Part shown: piece after piece, positions 32,065-40,523 of the stretch | How the letters are laid out: each line of letters begins with the position of its first letter | Numbering within the stretch: the first letter of the stretch is position 1 | Notes under the pieces: model-generated | Told to the model about the DNA's origin: nothing | Seen by the model: only the letters and a program-made list of their open reading frames with translations | Database searches by the model: none | Translations under genes and position numbers: made by a program | Origin: Flavobacteriales bacterium | GTDB lineage: Bacteria; Bacteroidota; Bacteroidia; CAIKAF01 | Length of the DNA: 64,000 bases | Reading direction: 5' to 3' | Assembly (NCBI GenBank): GCA_022402535.1 | Contig: JAKRSD010000019.1 | Location: 90,560-154,559 of the forward strand

Positions 32065-32481
32065 TTTTCCGAGGGTGCCTTACCCCAAAGACCAAGAAAC
32101 CTTTTGGAGACTGGTCAAATTGGGCGGAGAAATCAGGCAGATTCACCTGCTCGAAAGCCCCACGGTGGAAAAATATATTACCCAATACCCCGTAAGCGGG
32201 GATAATGTGGTGGGGAAAATTCGTTTTGAACACACCCCTGACCCCTCTCAAGAGGGGAAACGAGGGCGGGTGTATATTAACGATACACAGTATTTTGCCA
32301 ACGTGCCCGAAACCGCCTGGAACTTTTACATAGGCGGCTACAGCCTGCCCAAAAATGGCTCAAAGACCGCAAAGAACGGGTATTGGATTTTGAGGATATT
32401 CTGCATTACCAAAAAATCATCGTAGCCCTGAGCGAAACAGACAGGTTGATGAAGGAGATTGATAGAATTGAAATTGAGTGA
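32050..32481 (+). pseudogene. Frameshifted C-terminal end of the restriction-modification gene
   Basis: The reading frame changes at a run of six Ts (32050-32055; five would keep GAG TTT TTA AAA ATT, giving KEFLKIDFPRVPYPKD). It then continues through KLGGEIRQIHLLESP and NVPETAWNFYIGGY, and returns to the original frame near 32340, where TACAG replaces an expected TACCAG; thereafter QPAQKWLKDRKERVLDFEDI, and DRLMKEIDRIEIE run to a TGA at 32479-32481. The two one-base changes compensate each other. The parts together are the normal end of type IIG/ISP enzymes, so the full enzyme would be about 1069 aa. Real mutation, phase variation in the T-run, or sequencing error are all possible. Confidence 0.8.
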
Positions 32482-32483
32482 GT

Positions 32484-33320
32484 ATGGAAACCATAAAAGA
32501 ATTTATTGACAGTTTAAAAGAGCGATTCTCAAATCCTTTTTTATTTTCATTCCTTGTGTCATTCCTGATATGTAATTGGGAAGTCACGCTCACACTACTT
32601 TTTCGGGATATTGACCAGATTCAGGCATTGGGTTATGAAACCTATTATGCATTGATAAAAAGCAAAGTGAATTTTTTAAGTGGTTTGGTTTTTCCAATTT
32701 TGGGAGCTTTGTTCTATACATTTGGTTTCCCATTTTTACGTAGTGGAATACAACTCTTTAATTCTTGGCTATTTAAAAGAACAGACAAAAAGAACTTGGA
32801 GATACTTGAGGGTAGTTATATTGAAATAAATAAATATCTGACATTAAGGGATGACTATACTTCTAAACTAAAAAAGCTTGAAGAAATTATTAATCAGGAG
32901 GGTGTAACTTTCCAAAAATTAATAGATGAGGAAAAAAAGAATATTGAGCTTAGTAAAAAAGTTGAGGAATATGAAACATTTAGAAAACAGTCGAACGATT
33001 TAAGTATTTTAAATGGTAAATGGAAAAATACATTCTCTAGTGAAAAAGGGATGAATGGAAGTGAAATAGCAATTATTGAAGACGGCAAATACTATATATT
33101 AGAAAGGAACTACAAAAACCATGTTTTTGATATAGAAAATTTCTATTACGATGCTGCTTCGCAAAAAATATTTTTTGTGAAAATGCCTAAAGGGCTAAAA
33201 GCTGAAAACATGGAAACGTCTTATCTTCTTATTGATAACCTTAAAATATATCCTGATGGTTCAATGCAAGGTCATGAGAATTATGTTTTGGATATTAAGT
33301 ACACAAAAATTGATGAATAA
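32484..33320 (+). CDS. Membrane protein with coiled coil, accessory island
   Basis: The ATG at 32484 is preferred to the GTG two codons upstream. It lies 2 nt after the restriction-modification stop at 32479-32481. The ~278-aa protein has two membrane segments (FLFSFLVSFLICNW near residue 20 and FLSGLVFPILGALFYTFGF near residue 63), a coiled coil (DDYTSKLKKLEEIINQEG... NIELSKKVEEYETF) and a C-terminal beta-rich domain resembling a lipocalin-like fold (LNGKWKNTFSS, IAIIEDGKYYILERN). I do not recognise a family. The layout (membrane anchor, coiled coil, sensor-like domain) and its position suggest a defence-related or accessory effector; this is inference. Confidence 0.7.
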   Translation: METIKEFIDSLKERFSNPFLFSFLVSFLICNWEVTLTLLFRDIDQIQALGYETYYALIKSKVNFLSGLVFPILGALFYTFGFPFLRSGIQLFNSWLFKRTDKKNLEILEGSYIEINKYLTLRDDYTSKLKKLEEIINQEGVTFQKLIDEEKKNIELSKKVEEYETFRKQSNDLSILNGKWKNTFSSEKGMNGSEIAIIEDGKYYILERNYKNHVFDIENFYYDAASQKIFFVKMPKGLKAENMETSYLLIDNLKIYPDGSMQGHENYVLDIKYTKIDE

Positions 33321-33344
33321 ATAAAAATTTCTGAATTGAAAAAG

Positions 33345-33929
33345 ATGGGCATATTGTTATTGATTTTGGGGCTGTTGATTTCGGCGGTCGGATTAATTCT
33401 GCTTGTAAACAAGCAGGAAGAGGTTCAGGTAAACACCACTAAAAATACACCGCCCGAAAAGACAAAACCTGCTGTTACTAATAACAAAGAAAAGGGCGAT
33501 GCTTTTGAAGATTTTGTGATACAGAAAGTGGGTTCTGCACCCGGTATTTCATTTACGGGCAAAAACTCCGATTACCACAAAAACGGCATCAGTGCCACTG
33601 AAAATAAGGAACCCGATTTAAAATTTACGCATAAAAATACAGCCATAGCGGTGGAGTGTAAATGGCGCAAAGAGTTTGTGAACGGCAAAATAGACTGGGC
33701 CAAAGACTATCAGGTAGAAAACTACCACCGTTTTGAAGAAAAGCAAAAATGCTTTGTGTTTATTGCCATTGGCATAGGAGGGGAGCCGGGGAGTCCTAAC
33801 GAATTTTACTTGGTTCCGTTATACAGGCTTACCAAAACCTTTGCTTCGCGGGAGTATATTTCGGAGTATATGTTAAACCCTGAAAAGGGTATTCGATATA
33901 ATAGTACCAAGAAGGTATTTGTGCAATAA
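33345..33929 (+). CDS. Membrane-anchored PD-(D/E)xK nuclease-like protein
   Basis: I use ATG 33345 (MGILLLILGLLISAVGLILL), though a TTG three codons upstream is possible. After one N-terminal membrane helix and a Pro/Lys-rich linker, the domain at about residues 48-194 begins KGDAFEDFVIQKV and has NKEPDLKF followed by AIAVECKWR. That is the D...ExK arrangement of restriction-endonuclease-like nucleases, as in NERD or Mrr-type proteins. It would place a nuclease at the inner membrane. It follows the coiled-coil membrane gene by 24 nt, and its last 12 codons are repeated downstream at 34015-34050. Confidence 0.72.
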   Translation: MGILLLILGLLISAVGLILLVNKQEEVQVNTTKNTPPEKTKPAVTNNKEKGDAFEDFVIQKVGSAPGISFTGKNSDYHKNGISATENKEPDLKFTHKNTAIAVECKWRKEFVNGKIDWAKDYQVENYHRFEEKQKCFVFIAIGIGGEPGSPNEFYLVPLYRLTKTFASREYISEYMLNPEKGIRYNSTKKVFVQ

Positions 33930-34062
33930 GTTCCGGCGGGTGGTAACAATCAGCGGAGGCAAAATAACCACCCGAGGAAAAAACCGGTCGGTGAAAACAC
34001 CGACCGGGAGCAACAATAGTACCAAGAAGGTATTTGTGCAATAAATTCCGGCGGGTGATAAC
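33900..34062 (+). repeat. Direct repeat pair and hairpin cluster after the nuclease-like gene
   Basis: A segment of ~48 bp that includes the last codons of the nuclease-like gene (33900-33947) is repeated almost exactly at 34015-34062, 115 bp further. Between them lie CGGGTGGT/ACCACCCG arms (about 33937-33974), a perfect 10-bp stem with an AAAA loop (CCGGTCGGTG/CACCGACCGG, 33984-34007), and after the second copy GGGTG/CACCC. None has a long T-run, so they are not simple terminators. The structure suggests a tandem duplication or the ends of a small mobile or palindromic element. Confidence 0.75.
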
Positions 34063-34141
34063 ACCCACTGGAGACAGATAATTACCATTGGATAAAATAA
34101 GGGAAAACCGAAAGATTTCCCCTTTATTCTATTAAATAAAA

Positions 34142-34666
34142 TTATTGTTTGAAAAAGGTTTGTGTACCTGTAAAAAGTAGTTCATTATTTAGGTTTCTCT
34201 CCAGAAATGATTTTAGTTCAGAAGATGAACTAAAGTTTTTATTTATACAATTTGAAACTTCTGAGAGAATAGCTGTAGAACCTGCTAATTCGATTTTAAA
34301 CAATAAATATCCAGGATCAGTATTAATTTCATCAGCTTGTCTTTTTAAATTAAAAAAATTTGTAGTTCCGATTGTTGAAACATGCCCTTCGTAATAGGTC
34401 GTTACTTTAGTTTTAGTGCCAAATTCATCAAATTCATCATAAGATGTTGATAGTCCATAAACAAAATCAGATTTTTTTGCCATATAATAGATGGGGTTAC
34501 TTCCATCCGGATTTTTTTCTCCGTCAGCACTTTCCCACTTTCCAAGCCAATTGATATCTATTTTGACATTTGGTTTGTCAATAGGAACTTGACTTTCATA
34601 TGGACAGCCAGTAAATAGAATTAAGCCTAAAAAAAGAACGGTTAAGAGTTTAAATCTTGATTTCAT
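34142..34666 (-). CDS. Hypothetical lipoprotein, 174 aa
   Basis: The N-terminus FKLLTVLFLGLILFTGCPY is a lipoprotein signal peptide with lipobox LFTGC. The mature part starts with a conserved-looking NWLGKWESADGEKNPD and looks beta-rich (KVTTYYEGHVSTIGTTNFF), possibly a lipocalin-like fold. No family is recognised. The gene is AT-rich like the other island genes and probably acts in the periplasm or outer membrane. It lies 20 nt after the HEPN-like gene, so it may be part of that transcript. Confidence 0.7.
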   Translation of the reverse strand: MKSRFKLLTVLFLGLILFTGCPYESQVPIDKPNVKIDINWLGKWESADGEKNPDGSNPIYYMAKKSDFVYGLSTSYDEFDEFGTKTKVTTYYEGHVSTIGTTNFFNLKRQADEINTDPGYLLFKIELAGSTAILSEVSNCINKNFSSSSELKSFLERNLNNELLFTGTQTFFKQ

Positions 34667-34686
34667 TTTTGTTTTTAGTTTATGTT

Positions 34687-35097
34687 TTATTTTGATTCAG
34701 AATATGTTTTTATTTTTTCCAGTCTTTTTATTGCCGTGTTTGTTGCTTGAGCAGAAAAACGGTATTTACTGTAACGGGCAGTCCAAGATAAATCGAGCAT
34801 TTGGTTGTAAATTGCGGCTACTTCCGTAGGGCAATGGCATTCAACCAATTTTCTCATTTCGTTGTGCCGTTTTCCTCTTTTTTTTGTCTGAACGCAATAT
34901 TCTTCGAACCCTGTAACTTCAATTTCAGATCCTTCCTGATTTACTTTGATTGGGAAAATAGCATGTCTCAGATAATGCATTGAAGCATAAAATGCGGTTG
35001 TAATTACCCAATCATTAAATTCTCCCATATCAGCTAAATGGGTACATATTTTATAATTATGTTGAGCATGTTTATGCGACGTGTAATTTTCCTCCAT
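34687..35097 (-). CDS. HEPN-like protein of a two-gene cassette
   Basis: The ATG at 35095-35097 (MEENYTSHKHAQHNYK) is taken; the codon seven upstream is TTG. The ~136-aa helical protein has features of the HEPN fold: DWVITTAFYASMHYLRHAI in the first helices, then KRHNEMRKLVECHCP containing an RKLVECH string that fits the Rx4-6H motif of HEPN ribonucleases, and a final ARYSKYRFSAQATNTAIKRL. The frame overlaps the upstream gene's end by 26 nt. That arrangement is common in toxin-antitoxin and related modules, but the assignment rests on motif reading only. Confidence 0.6.
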   Translation of the reverse strand: MEENYTSHKHAQHNYKICTHLADMGEFNDWVITTAFYASMHYLRHAIFPIKVNQEGSEIEVTGFEEYCVQTKKRGKRHNEMRKLVECHCPTEVAAIYNQMLDLSWTARYSKYRFSAQATNTAIKRLEKIKTYSESK

Positions 35098-35563
35098 AGG
35101 ACAGATTGTATCCGTCAATCAACACTGCGTTAGGGTCAAAGTGGGGGTTGGCGGGGGTTATTATACTGGTAAAGTCGAAAGTGCTTTCGGTATTATTTGC
35201 CTTTTTTATTTCTACGCTTTTTTTATAAACCGACAAAAACTCATCTTTGCAGAAGTCGTCTTCGTTTACTAAAAACAACGCGGTGAATTGGTAAATATTT
35301 TTTACTTTCATGTAAACCATTTCACAGCTGAAGCCCGAGCTTCTAATAAACGCTAAAATTTCAAGGCTAAGTTTGGCTGCTCTTTCCAGGTTTTTATTCA
35401 AGGTTTCGAGCCTTAACTTATTATCGTTATCTACTTGATCTTTTCTACCGTTGAAATATGCATCAATAAGGTCATCAGCTGAAAATTGGCTGCCATTATT
35501 CCCTTTGCTGATTGGATTTAATGTCCAATCGTTTTGGGTAATGTGTAATGTTTTGGCTTCCAT
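35072..35563 (-). CDS. Partner gene of the HEPN-like protein, function unknown
   Basis: The 163-aa protein begins MEAKTLHITQNDWTLNPISK and ends with LIDGYNLSYGGKLHVA. It is mixed alpha/beta with no signal peptide or membrane segment; a central helix contains ETLNKNLERAAKLSLEILAFI. I do not recognise the family. The end overlaps the start of the HEPN-like gene by 26 nt, so the two are translated from one mRNA. It could be the antitoxin or regulator of that pair. Confidence 0.6.
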   Translation of the reverse strand: MEAKTLHITQNDWTLNPISKGNNGSQFSADDLIDAYFNGRKDQVDNDNKLRLETLNKNLERAAKLSLEILAFIRSSGFSCEMVYMKVKNIYQFTALFLVNEDDFCKDEFLSVYKKSVEIKKANNTESTFDFTSIITPANPHFDPNAVLIDGYNLSYGGKLHVA

Positions 35564-35840
35564 TTCGCTAATTTAGGTCTTAATTGGCTTGCAAACTTAG
35601 GTTATTTTTTAAAAATGCAAACAATAAACTGTTAAAATTTCTTCTTCTTCTAAAATCACGACCTGTGCTTAAATCATAATTTCCAAGCGTGAGCGGTTGT
35701 AGCGATTACCCCGCAGTACCGACGCTTCGGCGAGTACGAGGAGTAATAGAGGAAAACTCGACCCACCGGGGCACGCCCAAAAAATAAAAAAGCACTTCCC
35801 TGCAGAGAAATGCTTTTTATATGCGATGTATACCAAAGTA
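35564..35840. other. Intergenic region with palindromic GC-rich island and a terminator
   Basis: No gene is seen. About 35690-35770 is a GC-rich patch with the small palindrome CGCTTCGGCG and arms rich in CCG/CGG, unlike the AT-rich sequence on both sides. At 35788-35818 AAAAAGCACTTCCCTGCA with GAAATGCTTTTT forms a stem-loop that terminates the porin gene (minus strand). The GC-rich patch may be a repeated extragenic element. Confidence 0.6.
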
Positions 35841-37265
35841 TTAAAAGTGAAAATTGAACACGAGGTTATATAACATCATATTCACTTTGTTGAATTCGTA
35901 ACGGGGATTATTGTAGGTTTCGCCGGCTTTAATTTTACCCACTACCAGCAGCTGAATGTCGAAACCGCGCAGGAAACCATTGAAGGCATAGCGCACATCG
36001 GCATTGATTTGTCCGTAGGAAGGCATACCGTATTTGTTGAGCGAGGCGTTTTTTGCATCCGGCATGTGTATGTACCCTCCGCCCAGTGAGGCTTTAATGC
36101 CGATTTTGGGTGCGAAATAATTTACTTTTCCCACCAGTGCGTGTACATTGCCGAACCCTTCGCTACGCTCACGGGGCAAAAATGTATAAAACGGATCGCG
36201 GCCCCATTCGCGCGGAAACAGGTAACGCCCGTGTGCGGTGATGTGGTTATAGTTGAGCGAAGTTTCCCAGTTTTTGTCTTTCCATCCGAAAGTTCCGCCT
36301 ATGGTCATCGATTTGTTTCCCCGGCGCACATACGTTTTGGAAGGGTCGGCATTTCCGCCGTTGTTTATCGCATCCTGGCGAATGAACTGCATGCCGGTGA
36401 ACAGTTTGGATTTGTTTTTTAATTGAAATGTAAAATCGGTTTGTAACATGGCGGTGTTGAGTACATTTTCAATATAATAATCCCAGACCTGAATTTTAAG
36501 GATGGGATTGGGGTTATAATGAATTCCCAAAACGGCTGTTCCTGCACTTTTAATGTTATTCAGATAGTTGGAAGGTGTACCGTCGGGGTTCAAACCCTGC
36601 GGAAATACCCCGATGGATTTGCCTCCCTGATACCATTTTACGGTTCCGCGTGGCGAAAATCCGTAAAGAAATCCCCCTTCGAAACGGGTGTTTTTCAGCT
36701 CGTTGATATCAAACCATAGACCTTCCACGCCGGAGGGACGCATACGTCCGTCCTGCAGGTTAATGAGCGGTGTGTTGATGAGTATTTTACCAAATTCAAT
36801 ATGTGATTTGCGAAAGTTATATTTGATGAAAAGTTCCTCCAGCCGGTCAAGGTCGTATTTATTGTGGCCGTCTTCCACGTCAAACAATCCTAATTCATAG
36901 CGGCTGGGTTGGTTGGTGAGGCTGTCATTTTTGGTAAAATCCGAAGAACCGATATTAAAGATGAAAAACCCGCTGATACCGGCTTGAAAACCTTTGAATC
37001 TGCCGGTTTCATATCGGAGTCCACCACCGGCGGCATTGGCAAAATAGTCGGTAAGTCCGGCACGGTTATCTGTTGCCATAAAGTAATAACGGATATGGCC
37101 GTGGGCTGTACCTGATCGGAATGCATATAGTAAAGAAGTGGAGTCTGTGGATTTGATATTTTTCCCTTTCCAGATTCCCGGACGTTCGGGGATATCCTGA
37201 TGTTGTGCCAATACAGGGTGAAGCAGAGAGAAAAATAGCCCTCCTGCCAGTAGTATTTTTTTCAT
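35841..37265 (-). CDS. OprD-like outer membrane porin
   Basis: The 474-aa protein has a signal peptide (ILLAGGLFFSLLHPVLA), then many amphipathic beta strands ending in a terminal Phe (NLVFNFHF), the mark of outer-membrane beta barrels. Features such as GHIRYYFMATDN near residue 56 and GKILINTPLINLQDGRM near residue 160 match the OprD/OprB-type outer membrane porin family of Bacteroidota. It probably lets sulfur compounds or small organic acids cross the outer membrane. It lies 15 nt after dsrE at the end of the sulfur cluster and is followed by a terminator. Confidence 0.82.
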   Translation of the reverse strand: MKKILLAGGLFFSLLHPVLAQHQDIPERPGIWKGKNIKSTDSTSLLYAFRSGTAHGHIRYYFMATDNRAGLTDYFANAAGGGLRYETGRFKGFQAGISGFFIFNIGSSDFTKNDSLTNQPSRYELGLFDVEDGHNKYDLDRLEELFIKYNFRKSHIEFGKILINTPLINLQDGRMRPSGVEGLWFDINELKNTRFEGGFLYGFSPRGTVKWYQGGKSIGVFPQGLNPDGTPSNYLNNIKSAGTAVLGIHYNPNPILKIQVWDYYIENVLNTAMLQTDFTFQLKNKSKLFTGMQFIRQDAINNGGNADPSKTYVRRGNKSMTIGGTFGWKDKNWETSLNYNHITAHGRYLFPREWGRDPFYTFLPRERSEGFGNVHALVGKVNYFAPKIGIKASLGGGYIHMPDAKNASLNKYGMPSYGQINADVRYAFNGFLRGFDIQLLVVGKIKAGETYNNPRYEFNKVNMMLYNLVFNFHF

Positions 37266-37280
37266 AATGAACTTTCTTTT

Positions 37281-37730
37281 TTAGAATCCAGCTTTGATGT
37301 AAAACCAGCCTTCGGCCTGTCGCGAAACGATATGCAGTATGCCGGCTTTTACATATCCGGCGGCCGGAGTGATTTCTTCTTTTTTGACATTTCGTTCGCT
37401 CATCGAAAACTCACAGGCGCTGAACAGAATTCCTTTTTTTGCATAACCTTCCAGTTTGGCGGTAACCACCGATTTGTCGGGTTGCAGCATGGTGAGCCCG
37501 GGCCCGTGGCAAACCACCTCTATTTTGGTTTCGGGAGCCACGGATGTTATATTTCCGATTTGTTTCATCAGGGCTTTGTGTGCCATGGTATCGGCTGTGG
37601 TCAGCTGAAATACGATGTTATATGCTTTGGTTTCTTCATTGCTGGTTTCGTTAAAAAAATCTGAAGCCATCTGACTGTTTGCTGCGATGAATGAACCCAA
37701 AAAGGCGATGATAAAAAGTGTCTTTTTCAT
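37281..37730 (-). CDS. Exported DsrE/DsrF-like sulfur-carrier protein
   Basis: The 149-aa protein has a signal peptide (KKTLFIIAFLGSFIAANS). The rest is a DsrE fold: IVFQLTTADTMAHKALMKQ near residue 40, IEVVCHGPGLTMLQ near residue 72, and GILFSACEFSMSERN with a Cys where DsrE proteins carry sulfane sulfur. It is probably periplasmic and may accept or pass on persulfide sulfur. It lies 11 nt after soxB and 15 nt before the porin gene. Confidence 0.82.
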   Translation of the reverse strand: MKKTLFIIAFLGSFIAANSQMASDFFNETSNEETKAYNIVFQLTTADTMAHKALMKQIGNITSVAPETKIEVVCHGPGLTMLQPDKSVVTAKLEGYAKKGILFSACEFSMSERNVKKEEITPAAGYVKAGILHIVSRQAEGWFYIKAGF

Positions 37731-37741
37731 GTTATATTTTG

Positions 37742-39433
37742 TTATTTAAATTCATAATCCACTCCCCAAACCTGAGTAAGCAGGGTTTCGGGAGCGTCCA
37801 GCGCTACGGCATTTTTGTGCGGGTTAGGCGCCACGGGCGAGTTGGCCTTTAAATAGGCTTTTAGGGTGCTGTGCAGCGTGAATTCCGTGTTTTTGGTTTC
37901 TTTCACGTTTTTGAACCGGCAGAGCATATCTTCAGGGTCGCCCTCGCGTTCGCATGCGCAGATGCTGTAGGTTTTGTTCAAATCGAGCGGAGCGTCGCCC
38001 ACGGTTACGGTTTGAACACGTTTTCCCTTTTCGGCAAAGGCATTGAAGGTGACTTTCATGCCGTTGAATTTAATGACCCATCCGCCGAAACGCTCAGATG
38101 CATTTTTAGCAAACACGTTGTTTAATTCTTTTTCGAGCCATTCCTGAATTTGTTTTCCGGTAACTTTTCCGGTTCGTACCGTGCTGTTTACGGGGAGCAT
38201 ATCAAACAGATATCCGTTGGTAATGGGGATATTGCCTGTTTCATCTTTGGTTACCCGGGGCGGACAGAATCGGAACCCGTTAGATAACACGATATCCACT
38301 CCCGGAACCTGCCATTTCAGCGCATCCAGGATCATGGTGTCGATGGTGTTTTCTATCACAAAATACCGATAGAGCGGCACTGAACTATACCCGATTACAT
38401 CGTAAATGTCCGATTTGAACGGTTTTTCATTTTCGTCAATCAGTGCTTTTACTTCTTTGTCGGCTTTGTATTTGTCGGCATCAATTTCAACCAGTTCGTA
38501 TTCGTCTTTGATGATTTTTCCGTTTTCGACCGTGAGTTGTAATTGGCCCACAAACGAACCGAAGGCTCCGGGTTCTACCACTTTGGCGTATTTGCCGATG
38601 ATGGGTTTGCGCACACGTTCATGCGTATCGCCGCCCAAAATGTAATCTACGCCCTTGCAGTATTCTTGATTGGAAAGGTGAATCTGTTGTGATAAACCCA
38701 AATGCGAAAGCAATATAACAAACTGGCATTGTTCCTGATTGCGCAGCACATCTATGTAATGGGCCAGATTTTCTTCGGGATGGGTATAGATGATTCCCTT
38801 GCTGTAATTGGGCGATTGACGAATGGGAACGAGCGGATCGGTATACGATAAAAAACCGATTTTTATGCCGGCCACATGCCAGGTATGATAAGGCTGAAAA
38901 ATGAGCTCTCCTTTTTTTCCGTCGCCCAAATCGTGATACATATTGGTGCAGATTTTAGGCGCATGAAGCGAACCCAATAACTTCTGCATGGCTTTTTTGT
39001 AATAAATCACCTCCCAGTTTCCAGGAATGTACAAATCGTAGTTTAAGGCATTTAAAATGGGTACAATGGCTTCTCCCGTGGTTTTTACGGAGAGTTCGCT
39101 GCCCTGAAACATATCACCCGTGTCGATTAAAAAAGTGTTAGGAAATTTTTTCCGTTCCTGTTTCAGATAGGTGGCTAATTGGGCATATCCGCCTGTTTTA
39201 CGGAATACCGATTTGCCGTTTTCCCAAAAAAGTTCATCGTGCGGATGCACCTGACAATGCACATCGGTGGTCTGTAATATATTGATTACAGTTGGTTTGC
39301 CTTCTTCTGTTATATTCAGCGGATTTTCTTCAGCATGGCTGTTGCCTGCAAGAACAGAAAGGGGCTGCAATAACCCCGCAGAAACACCTGCCAGGCTCAT
39401 CTTCTTAATAAAATCTCTTCTTTGCTTTGTCAT
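37742..39433 (-). CDS. soxB: Thiosulfohydrolase SoxB
   Basis: The 563-aa periplasmic enzyme has a twin-arginine signal (QRRDFIKKMSLAG). It is a 5'-nucleotidase-like metallophosphoesterase with dimanganese-site motifs TTDVHCQVHPHD (near residue 56), IDTGDMFQGSE, GNWE (SoxB has Trp where nucleotidases have His), LLSHLGLS and GGDTHERV, and a C-terminal domain with NGFRFCPPR. In the Sox pathway SoxB hydrolyses the sulfonate from a SoxYZ-bound intermediate. No soxXA, soxYZ or soxCD is in the window. The gene is within the sulfur cluster, 3 nt after the cytochrome gene. Confidence 0.88.
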   Translation of the reverse strand: MTKQRRDFIKKMSLAGVSAGLLQPLSVLAGNSHAEENPLNITEEGKPTVINILQTTDVHCQVHPHDELFWENGKSVFRKTGGYAQLATYLKQERKKFPNTFLIDTGDMFQGSELSVKTTGEAIVPILNALNYDLYIPGNWEVIYYKKAMQKLLGSLHAPKICTNMYHDLGDGKKGELIFQPYHTWHVAGIKIGFLSYTDPLVPIRQSPNYSKGIIYTHPEENLAHYIDVLRNQEQCQFVILLSHLGLSQQIHLSNQEYCKGVDYILGGDTHERVRKPIIGKYAKVVEPGAFGSFVGQLQLTVENGKIIKDEYELVEIDADKYKADKEVKALIDENEKPFKSDIYDVIGYSSVPLYRYFVIENTIDTMILDALKWQVPGVDIVLSNGFRFCPPRVTKDETGNIPITNGYLFDMLPVNSTVRTGKVTGKQIQEWLEKELNNVFAKNASERFGGWVIKFNGMKVTFNAFAEKGKRVQTVTVGDAPLDLNKTYSICACEREGDPEDMLCRFKNVKETKNTEFTLHSTLKAYLKANSPVAPNPHKNAVALDAPETLLTQVWGVDYEFK

Positions 39434-39436
39434 AAT

Positions 39437-40498
39437 TTACTTTTTTGAGTAAAACTCTTTAATCGGATTAAAAGGACCGTATTTGTGCTGTTCTTCCGAA
39501 AAACTGTCGGCATAAGGGCCGAAAGGATGATCAATCGGTTTTTTAGCAATATCGGGCCAGTCTTTGGGTACATTTTTATGCGGCCTTTCCTGCGAATTTA
39601 CGTAAGCGGCCACATCCCATGCTTCTTCATCGGTGAGTTGCGGACTGTTATGTGTGGCTCCCAAAGGCATGTTATATTTTACATATTTTGCAAAATTACT
39701 CATGCGGTACAAACCGGCTGCATCATTATAACTGTGTTTTCCCCAAAGCGGCGGAAAGGTATATTCGCTTCCGTCGGGCAGTAACTGTCCCTGACCATCG
39801 GCCTGGTGACAACTTTGGCATTTGGCTTCGTATACCGATTTTCCTTTTACGGGGTCAGCGGCCCGATCCAAAAAGGCTAACTCTTTTAGTCCTGAACCTT
39901 CTGCTTTTTCTCCTTTTTTTACGTTCGTTCCCAAAAATTCGATATACGATTTGATGGCTTGCATTTCTTCGCTTTCTACCTTGAGCGGTTTACCGTTCAG
40001 GCTTCGTTCAAAACAATCGTTCACCCGTTTATAAATATCTTCTTCCTGTCCGCTGCGTGCCCTGAATTTGGGATACGTGGAGGCCACGGAACCGTAATTG
40101 TTCCCGAATATACGGGTGCCTGCATCCAAATGACAGTTTTGGCAATTTAGTCCGTTGCTGATTTTAGCCACAGAACCGTTCGGGCCTAAATATTTGGAAG
40201 TATGGGCAATCAACTCTTTCCCGTATTCTACCTGTTTTTTCAGCCCTGCATCGGTGATGGTATTTATATCGGGCGCTTTCCAAAATCGGGATTCATCATC
40301 GGCTTGTTTTGTGTTGTCTGTTATATCGGCAAGAACCGGCGTTGATTTTTTCTGAAACACTTTTTCAATCCGATCCCTATTTACATACAGGATTGGTAAT
40401 GCCAATAACACCATAGTAAGAAGAATCAGCGTTCTGATTACTTTTCTGAAGAGTGAAAGTACTTCTTCGAATCCGTCTTTGGGGCTATTTGTTTCCAC
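39437..40498 (-). CDS. tsdA: Dihaem cytochrome c, thiosulfate dehydrogenase (TsdA)-like
   Basis: The 353-aa protein has an N-terminal membrane anchor (LILLTMVLLALPILYV) and two haem-binding motifs, CQNCHLDAG (near residue 116) and CQSCHQADG (near residue 229). The segment RINDCFERSLNGKPL in the family appears here as RVNDCFERSLNGKPL. These features match TsdA, which couples two thiosulfate molecules to tetrathionate or does the reverse; its first haem has a Cys ligand. The start is GTG at 40496-40498. It is followed by soxB with 3 nt spacing. A SoxA-like cytochrome is the alternative, but the NDCFERS signature is against it. Confidence 0.82.
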   Translation of the reverse strand: METNSPKDGFEEVLSLFRKVIRTLILLTMVLLALPILYVNRDRIEKVFQKKSTPVLADITDNTKQADDESRFWKAPDINTITDAGLKKQVEYGKELIAHTSKYLGPNGSVAKISNGLNCQNCHLDAGTRIFGNNYGSVASTYPKFRARSGQEEDIYKRVNDCFERSLNGKPLKVESEEMQAIKSYIEFLGTNVKKGEKAEGSGLKELAFLDRAADPVKGKSVYEAKCQSCHQADGQGQLLPDGSEYTFPPLWGKHSYNDAAGLYRMSNFAKYVKYNMPLGATHNSPQLTDEEAWDVAAYVNSQERPHKNVPKDWPDIAKKPIDHPFGPYADSFSEEQHKYGPFNPIKEFYSKK

Positions 40499-40523
40499 GA
40501 TAGAAAAGGATTATTGATTGCTA

